DNA of 64,000 nucleotides. Source: Azospirillum brasilense (GTDB lineage: Bacteria > Pseudomonadota > Alphaproteobacteria > Azospirillales > Azospirillaceae). The position numbers and the translations under genes were made by a program. The notes under the pieces were generated by a model. That model made no database searches, was not told where the DNA came from, and was given only the letters and a program-made list of their open reading frames with translations. Within the stretch, counting starts at the first letter, position 1. Each line of letters begins with the position of its first letter. Shown one piece after another: positions 35,727 to 45,271 of the stretch. The stretch covers positions 186,001-250,000 of the forward strand of contig NZ_CP059451.1 of NCBI RefSeq assembly GCF_022023855.1, in the 5' to 3' direction.

Positions 35727-38669
35727 CTCAAACCAAATGGCCTCCAACAAACCCGGCGCGGTTCAGTTCGCGGGCACTCGACATTTTGATTGCTTTGGCC
35801 GATCGGGCTGGGGAGTTGGTCACGAAGGACGAGCTGGTCACGCGCGCGTGGCCGAACACCATCGTCGAAGAGTCGAACCTCAGGGCGCAGATAGCATTGC
35901 TTCGCAAGGCTCTTGGCGACTCCGGGGGCACAGCCCATTTCATAGTGGCCGTTCCGGGTCGCGGCTACCGCTTCGTGGCGCCGATCTCATCCTCTATCCT
36001 CGCAGACGGAGCCGAGGCGGCAAGCGCCCAGAACCACCTTCCACGGCTTCTGAGATCGCCAATCGGGCGGGAAGAAGCCATCAAGACCGTGCGAGGCCGC
36101 TTTCAACGGTACCGTCTTACAACCATCGTGGGACCAGGCGGTATTGGCAAGACCACACTCGGTGTCGCCGTCGCTGAACAACTTATGTCCTCGTATAAGC
36201 ACGGCGTGTGCTTTCTCGATCTGGCCCCGCTGGCGAACGACCAACTCGTTTCAGGCGTGCTGGCCGCCGCACTCGGCCTAGCCGACAGTTCCAAGGACCC
36301 TCTTTCCGGCGTCATCGCGCATCTGCGTGAGCGGCAGATGCTTCTTGTGTTCGATAGCTGCGAGTTGGTTGTCGACGCGACGGCGCGGCTGGCAGAAGCG
36401 CTGCTCCGACAGACATCGGAGATCCAAATTCTCGCGACGAGCCGGGAAGGCTTGCGGGCGGAGGGCGAGAGCGTCTATCGGCTGGCGCCCCTGAACCTGC
36501 CTCCGATGTCTGCTGGATTGACTGCCGGAGAGGCACTGACCTCCCCGGCCGTCCAACTCTTCGTTGATCACGCGATATCCCGCGGCAGCGGATTTGAGTT
36601 TGACGACGGTGAGGCGCCTCTCGTTGCCGATATCTGCCGCCAACTCGATGGCATCCCCCTGGCCATCGAACTGGCGGCAGGGCGGGTTGGGGCCTTTGGC
36701 ACGCGAGGCGTGGCAAAACTCCTGAACGATCGTTTCCGGCTGCTGGCAGGCGGCAGACGCACCGCTCTTCCCAGGCATCAAACCCTGGAGGCCACAATCG
36801 ATTGGAGTTACGAGGCGCTGTCGGACCCAGAGCAGACGCTTCTGCGCCGTCTGGGCGTGCTTGCGGGTGAGTTTACGCTGGAGGCCATTGCCGCCATCAT
36901 GACTGAGGCCAGTGGCCTTGACACCGATCTTCCTCTTCATCTTTCCAATTTAATCTCGAAGTCTCTTGTCGTTGTCGATGTTCACCAGAAGACCGCACAG
37001 TACCGACTGCTCGACACAACCCGTGCCTACGCGTTGGCCAAACTTTCGCAACGCGGCGAATTCAGTGGCACCATACTGCGTTTGGCCAAATATCTGTGTC
37101 GTGTTCTCAAACACTCGCATGGCGAAATCGAATTGGTTCCCGCCGACGAGTGGTTGGGGCGGTACAGCCGCCATATCAACAACGTGCGCATGGTGCTGGA
37201 CTGGGCCTACTCACCCAAGGGCGATCCTGTGGTCGGCCTTGCCGTAACCGTGGCCGCTATCCCACTGTGGTATCAGCTCTCAGCGGTCGACGAGTGTCTG
37301 AGATGCGTTAAACGCGCCTTGCTGAGCATCGGCCCGGGGCCAGAGCGGGATGCGCAGGCGCGCCAAGTCATGCAGCTCTACAGAGCGCTCGGCCTGTCAC
37401 AGGCTTTCAAGGTGGGGTTCGCGCTGCAAGCGCCGGCAGCATTCGCCAAAGCCCTGGAAATGGCCGAAGATCTCCACGATGTTGACGCTCAATCGGAAGC
37501 GCTCTGGGGTCTGTGGCTTTGCCGGGTCGGGATGGGTGAGTACCGGGAATCACTTGGCGTCGCGCAGCAATTCATGAAACTGGCAGACAATGGGCTCGAC
37601 CGCTTCATTGGCGATCGAATGATGAGCATGACGCTCTTCTGCATGGGAGATTGCAAGGGCGCTCGCACCCACGCGGATCGCATGCTTGCTCACGATGTTT
37701 TCCCTCCGGAAGGCATTTCAACCAGTTCGGTTCGCTTCCGATTTGGGCAATCAGTGACCGCCCGTGTTCAGCCTGCCCAACTCCTTTGGATACAGGGCTT
37801 CCCGGATCAGGCGGTCCTGGCCGCGAAGAATGCTGTCGACGCCGCCCGCGCATCGGGCCATGCGATTTCGCTGTGCGAAGCACTGGCGCGATGGGCTTGT
37901 CCTGTCTGGATTCACGTCGGCGATATGGCGGCCGCGGACCTCGCAATCACAACCATGCTCGACTTGGCGGCCACGAACGCGCTCGGACCCTGGGAAGTGT
38001 TCGGCCGCTGCTGGAAAGGCGCACTTCTGATCAAGCAGGGTCATGAAAATCGAGGCATCCCACTTCTGCGCACGGCGCTGGAGGAGATCCAAAAGGGAAG
38101 ACTGTTCACGCTCTACAATGTCCGGTTTCTTGGGTTCCTGGCCGAAGGTTTGGCGTCCACGGGACAGAGCGCGGAAGGATTCGCCCTTGTCGACGCCGCC
38201 ATCCGGCACAGCGAGGAAAAGGAAGAGCTTTGGTGCGTTGCGGAACTTTTGCGCGTGAAAGGTGAGATCCTGCTGCAAGACGGCACTGGCCTCAACTCGG
38301 CCGAGCAGTGTTTTCTACAGTCCGTCGAATTCGCACGACGGCAGGATGCGTTGTCGTGGGAACTTCGAACGAGCATGAGCATGTCCCGTTTGCTGCGTGA
38401 ACGTGGGGAGGTTGCGAAGGCGCACCGCTCTTTGGCGAAGGTGTACCGCCGTTTCACTGAAGGCTTTGAGACGGCCGATCTGAGAGCTGCGAAGGCACTT
38501 CTCGCCGAATTTTCGTAACAATCGACTGGAATTCCGTCCCGTCACCTCTTGGCGTGACGCACGGGAATTCACGACGATTCACTGGATACTCTTCGGCTGC
38601 TTCGGCCATCGTCTTCGTGTGCCGATCATTCGGCAATGAACGACAGAAGCGCGGCTGAGGGGATCGAAC

Positions 38670-39665
38670 ATGACCACCGCTGTAATGGATGTGCTCGTCC
38701 TGCGTGGACCCAACGCACCGTTCACTCGGGCCAGCATCGCTCGCCCACAGCCCCTGGCAGGCGAAGTCTTGGTTCGGATAAGGTCGAGCAGCGTCAACCC
38801 ACTGGATCTCAAAATCCGAAGCGGCAACGCGGCGCACGCGAAACATCCTTTTCCCGCCATTCTGGGAATGGACCTTGCCGGGACGATCGAGGCCCTCGGT
38901 GCCGGCGAGAGCCGGTTTGCCGTCGGAGAAGACGTGTATGGATTGGCCGGAGGTGTGGGCGGTCATCAAGGCTCGCTGGCGCAGTTCGCTGCGGTTGATG
39001 CCGATCTTCTCGCACCGAAGCCATCCAATCTCAGCATGCGCGAGGCGGCCGCGCTCCCCCTTGTTTTCATCACGGCTTGGGAAGGTTTGGTCGACCGGGC
39101 CCAGATCCAAGCCCGCCAAAAGGTGCTTGTTCTGGGTGCTGGTGGCGTCGGGGAGATGGCGATCCAGATCGCTTCGGCTTTTGGAGCCGAGGTCTTTGCG
39201 GTCGACAAAGCTGCGAAGGGGGACATCATCGAGCGCCTCGGCGCAACGGCAATCGACCGTGAGCAGACAACTCCTCAGGAGTATGTTGGCGATCACACCG
39301 GCGGCCACGGCTTCGATGTTGTCTATGACACGGTGGGGGGTGTGGCGCTTGATACCGCGTTCAACGTTGTTCGGCGTTTTGGCCATGTGGTGAGCTGCCT
39401 CGGATGGGGCACGCATTCACTTGCTCCCCTGTCGTTCCGCGCCGCGAGCTATTCGGGTGTCTTCACGCTATTGCCGATGCTGACCGGCAAAGGCCGCGCT
39501 CATCACGGGGCAATCCTGCGAGAGGCCAAGCGGCTTGCGGAAGCCGGGAAGATCACCCCTCTCGTCGACCCCCGCCGCTTCAGTTTCGAGACTGTCGCGG
39601 AAGCGTACGGCGAAATCGAGAAGCGCACTTCCAGCGGCAAGATCGTTATCGACATCGCCGAATAG
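38670..39665 (+). CDS. NADPH-dependent quinone oxidoreductase / alcohol dehydrogenase-like MDR protein
   Basis: A 331-residue medium-chain reductase. SSVNPLDLKIRSGNAAHAKH and ILGMDLAGTIEALG make up the N-terminal domain; VLVLGAGGVGEMAIQIASAF is the nucleotide-binding loop; YDTVGGVALDTAFNVVRRFG follows. No catalytic or structural zinc cysteines are seen, so it is a quinone/enone reductase type. It is clearly paralogous to the gene at 45272-46279 (shared GHVVSCLGWGTH, YSGVFTLLPMLTG). First gene of the cluster behind the disrupted regulator. Confidence 0.85.
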   Translation: MTTAVMDVLVLRGPNAPFTRASIARPQPLAGEVLVRIRSSSVNPLDLKIRSGNAAHAKHPFPAILGMDLAGTIEALGAGESRFAVGEDVYGLAGGVGGHQGSLAQFAAVDADLLAPKPSNLSMREAAALPLVFITAWEGLVDRAQIQARQKVLVLGAGGVGEMAIQIASAFGAEVFAVDKAAKGDIIERLGATAIDREQTTPQEYVGDHTGGHGFDVVYDTVGGVALDTAFNVVRRFGHVVSCLGWGTHSLAPLSFRAASYSGVFTLLPMLTGKGRAHHGAILREAKRLAEAGKITPLVDPRRFSFETVAEAYGEIEKRTSSGKIVIDIAE

Positions 39666-39703
39666 AGCAGCACCGTCGCTCCTCTCGAGAAAGGGAAAAA
39701 GTC

Positions 39704-40003
39704 ATGCCATTCGTCAACGTGAAACTGGTCGACGGCGTGTTCACCCCGGAAGAGAAGCACGCCATGGCAAAGGCCTTGACCGATGTCATGGTGAAGTTTG
39801 AGGGCTCGGAGGCCTTCCGCGAGGTGGTATGGGTCCTTATCGAGGAACTTCATACCGACGGCTGGCATATCGGCGGAAGGCCGTTCGAGGGGCCGAAGTC
39901 GTTGATGACGACGCTTTCGAAATCCAAGGACGTCGTCGAAATGATCGACGGTACGCCCACAACCCGGAAAGAGTGGGCGGCGGCAGCTCCAGTCTTGGGC
40001 TGA
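39704..40003 (+). CDS. Tautomerase-superfamily protein
   Basis: A 99-residue protein starting MPFVNVKLVDGVFTPEEKHA, so Pro becomes the N-terminal residue after Met removal, the catalytic base of the 4-oxalocrotonate tautomerase family. REVVWVLIEELHTDGWHIGG fits the second strand of the fold. It is longer than the usual ~62-residue subunits. Probable small-molecule keto-enol isomerase; substrate unknown. Confidence 0.8.
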   Translation: MPFVNVKLVDGVFTPEEKHAMAKALTDVMVKFEGSEAFREVVWVLIEELHTDGWHIGGRPFEGPKSLMTTLSKSKDVVEMIDGTPTTRKEWAAAAPVLG

Positions 40004-40101
40004 CCACCTCGCACTCTCCAACACGGCGGCCAAAGCGCGCCGTCTGACTTAGGCCCGCCGGTTGCCGGTGGAACCGTGTCCGCCCGACAGAGGGAAGAGA
40101 C

Positions 40102-41085
40102 ATGAATGCGAAAGAAGCAATTTCAACACCCAGCACGACCAGACGGGACGTTTTGATTGGCACGGCCGCCGTCCTCGTCACGACGTTGCCCCTGGAGTCC
40201 TTGGCCGCCGTGGCGTCGCCGAATTCAACCAGCGCAACCAGTGCAGATGGGAGTGAGACCATGAGCAGCATCAAGACGAAAGACGGCGCCCAGATTTTCT
40301 ACAAGGACTGGGGCGCCGGGCAGCCGATCGTGTTCCACCACGGGTGGCCGCTGAGCAGCGACGACTGGGACAACCAGATGCTGTACTTCATCGGAAAGGG
40401 TTTCCGGGTCATCGCCCACGACCGGAGGGGCCACGGCCGCTCCAGCCAGACCTCGGGCGGCAACGACATGGATACGTACGCGGCCGACGTCGCCACGCTC
40501 GCCGAAGCGCTCGATCTCCGCGATGCGATTCACATCGGCCATTCCACGGGCGGCGGAGAGGTCACCAGATATGTCGCCCGGCATGGCAAAGGCCGGGTCG
40601 CCAAAGCGGTCCTCATCTCCGCCATTCCGCCCGTGATGGTCAAGTCCGCAACGAATCCCGGAGGACTTCCCATCGAGGTCTTCGACGGCTACCGCGCGGC
40701 TCTGGCGGCCAATCGGGCGCAGCTCTACCTCGATATCGCCAGCGGCCCGTTCTACGGCTTCAACCGCCCCGGCGCGGTCATCTCCGAAGGCACGGTCCGC
40801 AATTGGTGGCGTCAGGGCATGATGGGCGGAGCGAACGCGCACTATGAGTGCATCAAGGTCTTCTCGGAGACCGATTTTACCGATGACCTGCGGGTCATCG
40901 ACGTTCCGGTCTTGGTGATGCATGGCAGCGACGACCAAGTGGTGCCCATCGCGGACTCCGCCGAACTCTCCGTCAAGCTGCTCAAGAACGGGAAGCTCAA
41001 GGTCTACGACGGCTATCCGCACGGGATGTTCACCACCCACGCTGACGTGATCAATGCCGACCTTCTGGCCTTCATCAGATCGTGA
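40102..41085 (+). CDS. Exported alpha/beta hydrolase, non-heme chloroperoxidase/arylesterase type
   Basis: A 327-residue protein. The N-terminus has TTRRDVLIGTAAVLVTTLP, a Tat signal with an Arg pair. The mature part starts near SSIKTKDGAQIFYKDWGAGQ, where cytoplasmic homologues begin, so the signal is an added extension. Catalytic triad: Ser in HIGHSTGGGEV, Asp in GSDDQVVPIA, His in GYPHGMFTTHADV. Oxyanion region FHHGWPLSSDDW. Likely perhydrolase or esterase activity in the periplasm. An internal ATG at 40261 could give a cytoplasmic form. Confidence 0.87.
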   Translation: MNAKEAISTPSTTRRDVLIGTAAVLVTTLPLESLAAVASPNSTSATSADGSETMSSIKTKDGAQIFYKDWGAGQPIVFHHGWPLSSDDWDNQMLYFIGKGFRVIAHDRRGHGRSSQTSGGNDMDTYAADVATLAEALDLRDAIHIGHSTGGGEVTRYVARHGKGRVAKAVLISAIPPVMVKSATNPGGLPIEVFDGYRAALAANRAQLYLDIASGPFYGFNRPGAVISEGTVRNWWRQGMMGGANAHYECIKVFSETDFTDDLRVIDVPVLVMHGSDDQVVPIADSAELSVKLLKNGKLKVYDGYPHGMFTTHADVINADLLAFIRS

Positions 41086-41177
41086 CGGCCCGGGCGGGCC
41101 GAGATGCCTGCTCTCAACCTTTCAAATCAAGTTCGACAGCTGTCGGCTCACCGATTCCGGCTGCGGAAAGGTCTGTC

Positions 41178-42143
41178 ATGACATCCGAACACATGCTCTC
41201 TCGCCGCGGATTTTGTCTTTGCTGCATGGGCGCGGCGAGTTTCGCCGCCACAGGAGGCTGGATGAGCCCACGCGAGGCCTATGCCGAGGCGCGCGGCTTG
41301 GTGAGCCTCATCAAGGACAGCGCTGCCAAGTCCGTGATCGCCACCCACAAACTGAGGAACGACATCACCATCCTTGAAGGCTCCGGCGGCAACGTCGCGG
41401 TCTCGGCCGGCAAGGACGGCCTCGTCATGGTCGACGCGGGCATCAGCGTGTCGCGCCCCCAGATGACGCAGACGCTCTCCGCGCTCTCCTCGGAGCCCGT
41501 GACCCATCTCATCAACACCCACTGGCATTTCGATCACGCGGACGGCAACGCCTGGATCGGCGAGGGTGGAGCGAAGATCATCGCGCATGAGAACACCCGA
41601 AAATACCTATCGCAGGTGCAGCGGGTGGAGGACTGGGATTACAATTTCGTTCCGCTGGAGCGAAGCGGCGTGCCGAAGCACGTCTTTTCTAAAGAACATT
41701 CGCTCAAGCTGAACGGGCAGTCGCTCGCCATGAAACACTACGGTCCGGCGCACACCGACGGCGACATCTCGGTAATGTTCGGCGAGGCAGACGTTCTCCA
41801 TGTCGGCGACACCTACTGGAACGGGATATATCCGTTCATCGATTATTCGACGGGCGGCAGCATCGACGGGATGATCGCCGCTTCGGATGCGAACTTGGCC
41901 GCGTCGACCGGCAAGACGATCATCATTCCGGGCCACGGAAATCCGGTGAGCAACCGCGCCGAGTTGCAGGAGTTCCGCGACATGCTCGTTAGCATCCGCG
42001 AGAACGTCGCCGCGCTGAAGCGCCAGGGGCGCTCGCGGGACGAAGCGGTCGCGGCCAAGCCGACGGCATCCTTTGATGCCAAGTGGGGCAATTTCGTCAT
42101 CGACCCAGGCTTCTTTACGCGGCTTGTCTACGCGGGCGTCTAG
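41178..42143 (+). CDS. Exported metallo-beta-lactamase-fold hydrolase
   Basis: A 321-residue protein. A Tat signal SRRGFCLCCMGAASFAATGG precedes the fold. Metal ligands: HxHxDH in INTHWHFDHADGN, His in GPAHTDGD, Asp in LHVGDTYWN and His in IIPGHGNPV. This set fits the binuclear-zinc family, cyclase/lactonase-like subgroup. ATG 41178 is chosen because it gives a compact Tat signal; longer in-frame starts exist. In an operon-like run with the preceding hydrolase. Confidence 0.87.
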   Translation: MTSEHMLSRRGFCLCCMGAASFAATGGWMSPREAYAEARGLVSLIKDSAAKSVIATHKLRNDITILEGSGGNVAVSAGKDGLVMVDAGISVSRPQMTQTLSALSSEPVTHLINTHWHFDHADGNAWIGEGGAKIIAHENTRKYLSQVQRVEDWDYNFVPLERSGVPKHVFSKEHSLKLNGQSLAMKHYGPAHTDGDISVMFGEADVLHVGDTYWNGIYPFIDYSTGGSIDGMIAASDANLAASTGKTIIIPGHGNPVSNRAELQEFRDMLVSIRENVAALKRQGRSRDEAVAAKPTASFDAKWGNFVIDPGFFTRLVYAGV

Positions 42144-42253
42144 CAGGAACCTCCGGCCATACGCCAATCCCATACTGGTGCGTTCCTAGTCCAGGTTTCC
42201 CACGCCTTCGGAGTCCGGATCCGCCGACAATCCAACGGATTAAGGAGACGGCA

Positions 42254-42691
42254 ATGTCTGAAACAAAAAGCGCTCTGTTCATCGATATTCCGGTCGAACT
42301 GAAGGAAGTGAAGTCAGTTCACAGCATCGGGGGGCTTGAGTTCGAAGGCGATCTGCCCGCAGCGCTGTTCCATCTTCAATTGATCACCACGGACATCACG
42401 AACTGGAAAGCGGCGTCGGACGTGATTGTGGTCTTCCACACAAACGCTGGCTACGTCGTGTTGAACGATGTGGCTTACAATGCTTCGCGCAACATCGCCA
42501 CTGGCAACCCCTACAAAAAGCTGGTGGCCGACCTGATTGACGTCGGCGTCAAAGTCGAACTCTGCGGCGCGACCGCGAAAGTGAACGGCTGGGGCAATGC
42601 CGATCTTCTCCCCCGCATAAAGATCAATCTTGATGCCATGGCTCGCACGATCCAGCTCGTGCAGCAGGGCTTCGTCAAGATCACGGAGTAA
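42254..42691 (+). CDS. DsrE-family protein
   Basis: A 145-residue protein. LFHLQLITTDITNWKAASDV and the YKKLVADLIDVGVKVELCGA segment, with its conserved Cys, followed by GWGNADLLPRIKINLDAM, fit the DsrE/DsrF-like fold. AAGGAG lies 8 nt before the ATG. Family members bind sulfane sulfur on the Cys or serve as small redox partners; no specific role can be given here. Confidence 0.75.
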   Translation: MSETKSALFIDIPVELKEVKSVHSIGGLEFEGDLPAALFHLQLITTDITNWKAASDVIVVFHTNAGYVVLNDVAYNASRNIATGNPYKKLVADLIDVGVKVELCGATAKVNGWGNADLLPRIKINLDAMARTIQLVQQGFVKITE

Positions 42692-42740
42692 TCATCGATT
42701 CCGGGATCCAGTTACGACATCAGCGTCCAAAGAGGCTGCC

Positions 42741-42926
42741 ATGCTCCAATCGCCATTCGGATTCCATTCGACCGCTTCTGAAGTCCTGGGAGGCGTCGAC
42801 CTTCGGGGGAAGACGATGATCGTCACCGGTGGTGCAAGCGGTATCGGCATCGAGACGACCTCGGCACTCGCCGCGGCCGAGGCCTCCGTCGCTCTCTCGC
42901 CCAGGCCCAAGGAGCGCGTCCAGTGA
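42741..42926 (+). pseudogene. Truncated short-chain dehydrogenase (N-terminal nucleotide-binding part only)
   Basis: Sixty-one codons: FGFHSTASEVLGGVDLRGKT, then the Rossmann motif MIVTGGASGIGIETTSALAA, then an abrupt end overlapping the next gene (GTGA). A working SDR needs ~250 residues with a YxxxK site. The remaining ~190 residues are missing, apparently through a deletion that joined this start to the following gene. Confidence 0.8.
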
Positions 42927-44008
42927 CCCATGCACCAATCAGAGTTGGCATCATCGGCGTTCACCCCGACCGTGGTTGGGCCTCGACCGCCCATGTGCCT
43001 GCGTTGAGGGAGCTGCCGCAGTTCCGACTTTCCGCCCTGAGCCACAGCCGGATCGAAACTGCGAAGGCGTCGGCTGAGAAGTTCGGTTTTGAACACGCGG
43101 TGTCATCGAGCGACGAACTTGTGAACCATCCTGATGTCGACCTGGTGGTCGTGACCGTGAGGGTGCCGGAACACCTTCATCTCGTGACCGCAGCGCTTCA
43201 AGCCGGGAAGTCGGTGTTTTCCGAATGGCCGCTTGGCATGAACCTTCGGGACGCTGAGACAATGAACGCGCTCGCCGCCGAAAAAGGTGTCTCGGCCATG
43301 ATCGGCCTCCAGACTCGCGCGAACCCGACCCTTCGGCACATGCGCGAGCTGATAAAACAGGGCTATCTCGGCGAGGTGCTCTCGGCGTCGGTCATCGGTT
43401 CAGGAATCACGTGGGGGGAGGAACTCGACGAGGCTTTTCGATACACCCTGGACCCGTCCAAGGGCGCGAGCATGTTGCACGTGCCGTTCGCCCATACAAT
43501 CGACGCCCTGTTGTTCGCGCTCGGCGAAGACTTCCTCAGCGTGTCGGGGACATTGGTTCGTCGTCGTCAGACGATACGGATGTCGGGGAGTAAGGAAGTC
43601 GTCCCGCTCGACGTCGCGGATCAAATAGCTTTCTCTGGCAGGCTCACGTCCGGCGGTCTCGTGACATGCCATTTCCGCGGCGGGCTGTCGCGCGCAACCA
43701 ATTTCCATGTCGAGATCAACGGCACCAGGGGCGACCTATTGCTCACGAGTCCCGTCGGCTACGTAGGTCTGGGCGGATTCAAGCTCATGGGTGCGCAAGC
43801 AGACGAGACCCTTCATCCGATCGCCGTACCCGAGGGCTTCAGTGCCGACGACAACGTCCTGGCGGGCAACGTGAGGAAGCTCTACGAACTGATCGCGTCC
43901 GACATGACGTCCGGCACCCTTCAAAGTCCAACGTTCGGAGACGCCGTCAAACTGCATCGGCTGATCAACGCGATCGGGCAAAGCGGCGGGGTGGCGCGCG
44001 ATGTCTGA
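42923..44008 (+). CDS. Gfo/Idh/MocA-family oxidoreductase
   Basis: A 361-residue protein that starts at a GTG 8 nt after AAGGAG. N-terminal Rossmann region IRVGIIGVHPDRGWASTAHV; VDLVVVTVRVPEHLHLVTAA; then AGKSVFSEWPLGMNLRDAE, where the family's EKP motif reads EWP, so the usual catalytic Lys is absent. The C-terminal half is the mixed-sheet domain (GTLVRRRQTIR, FRGGLSRATNFHVEINGTRG). Probably NAD(P)-binding with unusual catalysis. Substrate unknown. Confidence 0.82.
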   Translation: MTHAPIRVGIIGVHPDRGWASTAHVPALRELPQFRLSALSHSRIETAKASAEKFGFEHAVSSSDELVNHPDVDLVVVTVRVPEHLHLVTAALQAGKSVFSEWPLGMNLRDAETMNALAAEKGVSAMIGLQTRANPTLRHMRELIKQGYLGEVLSASVIGSGITWGEELDEAFRYTLDPSKGASMLHVPFAHTIDALLFALGEDFLSVSGTLVRRRQTIRMSGSKEVVPLDVADQIAFSGRLTSGGLVTCHFRGGLSRATNFHVEINGTRGDLLLTSPVGYVGLGGFKLMGAQADETLHPIAVPEGFSADDNVLAGNVRKLYELIASDMTSGTLQSPTFGDAVKLHRLINAIGQSGGVARDV

Positions 44009-44297
44009 TGCCAACAACGTTTGAACAGTTCCGGCTGCCCGGATGCGACACGTCCTTGGCAGCATCGACTCCTGACCTGAGTGGCAACCTTGATATTGCT
44101 AAGGTCGCGAGCACGGGGGACCGATGCGTCGACTCGACCACCTCGGGCTTGATCCGCCGGTAGTCCCCGGCGACTTGGCTGGGCGAGGTCTCTTCGACGA
44201 CACGCTGCGGATACATCAGCGGCGGGCGCCGGCGCGCCTCGTTGGTTCACGGCGCGGCGAGCCTTCCATGGCAAAGCCGACCGGGCAGAACATGGTG
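44009..44297. other. Spacer without a clear gene
   Basis: Between the convergent Gfo/Idh gene and the LysR gene. A minus-strand frame reading EETSPSQVAGDYRRIKPEVV looks protein-like, but I cannot place it and it lacks a good start. Confidence 0.3.
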
Positions 44298-45152
44298 TCA
44301 ATCTTTCGAAAAACGCTCAATTGTCAGATCGAGCAAGGCGCGCAGCCGCGCCAAACGGCGAAGATCCTGATGATAGCCGATCCAAACATCGCGTCCTGGT
44401 GGCGGCTCGCCAAGATCGATGACCTGCAGTCCGTCCAACGCATCCCCAATAGGGCGTGGGAGAACAGCCAATCCGACGCCTAAGGCAGACATATAAGCCT
44501 GGGCATCGCGGTTGTTGCTTCGAAACGCGACGCGGGCATTTGGGAGCATTCGCTGGAGCCACGCGACATCCGGCATGCCGCCGAAGGTGGTGTTCATGGT
44601 GACCAATGCGCAGCCTGTGCCATCACCAACGGTCGGCGTTGGGCTCCCCGCGACACCGTAAAGAGCGTATTCGATGCGGGTCAGCTTGCGCTGCACCACC
44701 TCCGGCTCGTCGAACGGACGGATGCGATACACGAGGTCCGCCTCCCGCCTCGAAAGACTTAAAAACCGCGCATCGGTCAGCAGTTCCACAGTGACGCCCG
44801 GATGGCGCTGTGTGAACTCATAAATGAGTGGTGTCAGTATGTGGAGGCCGAACCAGTCGGAGGACGACACCCGTAAGTTGCCCTCCAAACGCCCACCCTG
44901 TCCAGCCAGAACGCGCTCCAAGGCAAGGCTTTCCTCCTCCATGCGCTCGGCATGGCGCAGCACGGCAGTCCCTTCATCCGTCAGCACGAGACCATCGCTT
45001 GTTCGCTGGAACAGCGTGTGGCCGACCGCCTTCTCCAGCGCGCGCAAACGTCGCCCCATGGTCGGCTGGGTCTGCCCGATGCGTCGAGCCGCCGCGCCGA
45101 GCGTGCCCTCGCGGGCAATCGCCAGAAAGACTCGAAGGTCGCTCCACTCCAT
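44298..45152 (-). CDS. LysR-family transcriptional regulator
   Basis: A 284-residue protein. Winged HTH MEWSDLRVFLAIAREGTLGA with ARRIGQTQPTMGRRLRALEK; effector domain starts near LRVSSSDWFGLHILTPLIYE. Divergent from the quinone oxidoreductase at 45272 across 119 bp, the standard arrangement for a LysR protein and its target. I infer that it regulates that gene. Confidence 0.9.
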   Translation of the reverse strand: MEWSDLRVFLAIAREGTLGAAARRIGQTQPTMGRRLRALEKAVGHTLFQRTSDGLVLTDEGTAVLRHAERMEEESLALERVLAGQGGRLEGNLRVSSSDWFGLHILTPLIYEFTQRHPGVTVELLTDARFLSLSRREADLVYRIRPFDEPEVVQRKLTRIEYALYGVAGSPTPTVGDGTGCALVTMNTTFGGMPDVAWLQRMLPNARVAFRSNNRDAQAYMSALGVGLAVLPRPIGDALDGLQVIDLGEPPPGRDVWIGYHQDLRRLARLRALLDLTIERFSKD

Positions 45153-45271
45153 GTCGCATCATACAGAAATGCATGCCCTGCGAACAAGAATGTTAATTTT
45201 CAAACAGCTGTGTTTGGCCGAACCTTTGAACCAGTCGCGGCAACGCACAAATCCCTGGAAGGTTCACGATC

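Larger units (their letters stand above)
34442..35765 (+). mobile_element. IS3-family insertion sequence, complete, with GTT target duplication
   Basis: The 1,324-bp element has inverted ends TGAACCGCACCGGGTTT and (reverse) TGAACCGCGCCGGGTTT, followed on each side by GGAGGCC after a few mismatches. GTT flanks both sides (34439-34441 and 35766-35768). It contains orfA and orfB. Everything needed for transposition looks intact. Confidence 0.95.
34321..38518 (+). pseudogene. Winged-helix / NB-ARC / TPR transcriptional regulator split by an IS3-family element
   Basis: The first 40 codons (ATG 34321, VITFGAFRLHPDRHLLFKDN) are separated from the rest by the element at 34442-35765. Removing it and one copy of the GTT duplication joins VALG to SRALDILIALADRAGELV in frame and gives 956 residues. 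Domains: OmpR-type winged helix (~18-112, ending VPGRGYRFVAP); NB-ARC ATPase with Walker A GPGGIGKTTL, Walker B LLVFDSCE and ILATSREGLR; then a long helical TPR-like region. Such proteins activate transcription when their repeats sense a ligand. No other lesion is seen, so inactivation looks recent. It precedes the oxidoreductase cluster, its probable target. Confidence 0.88.
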
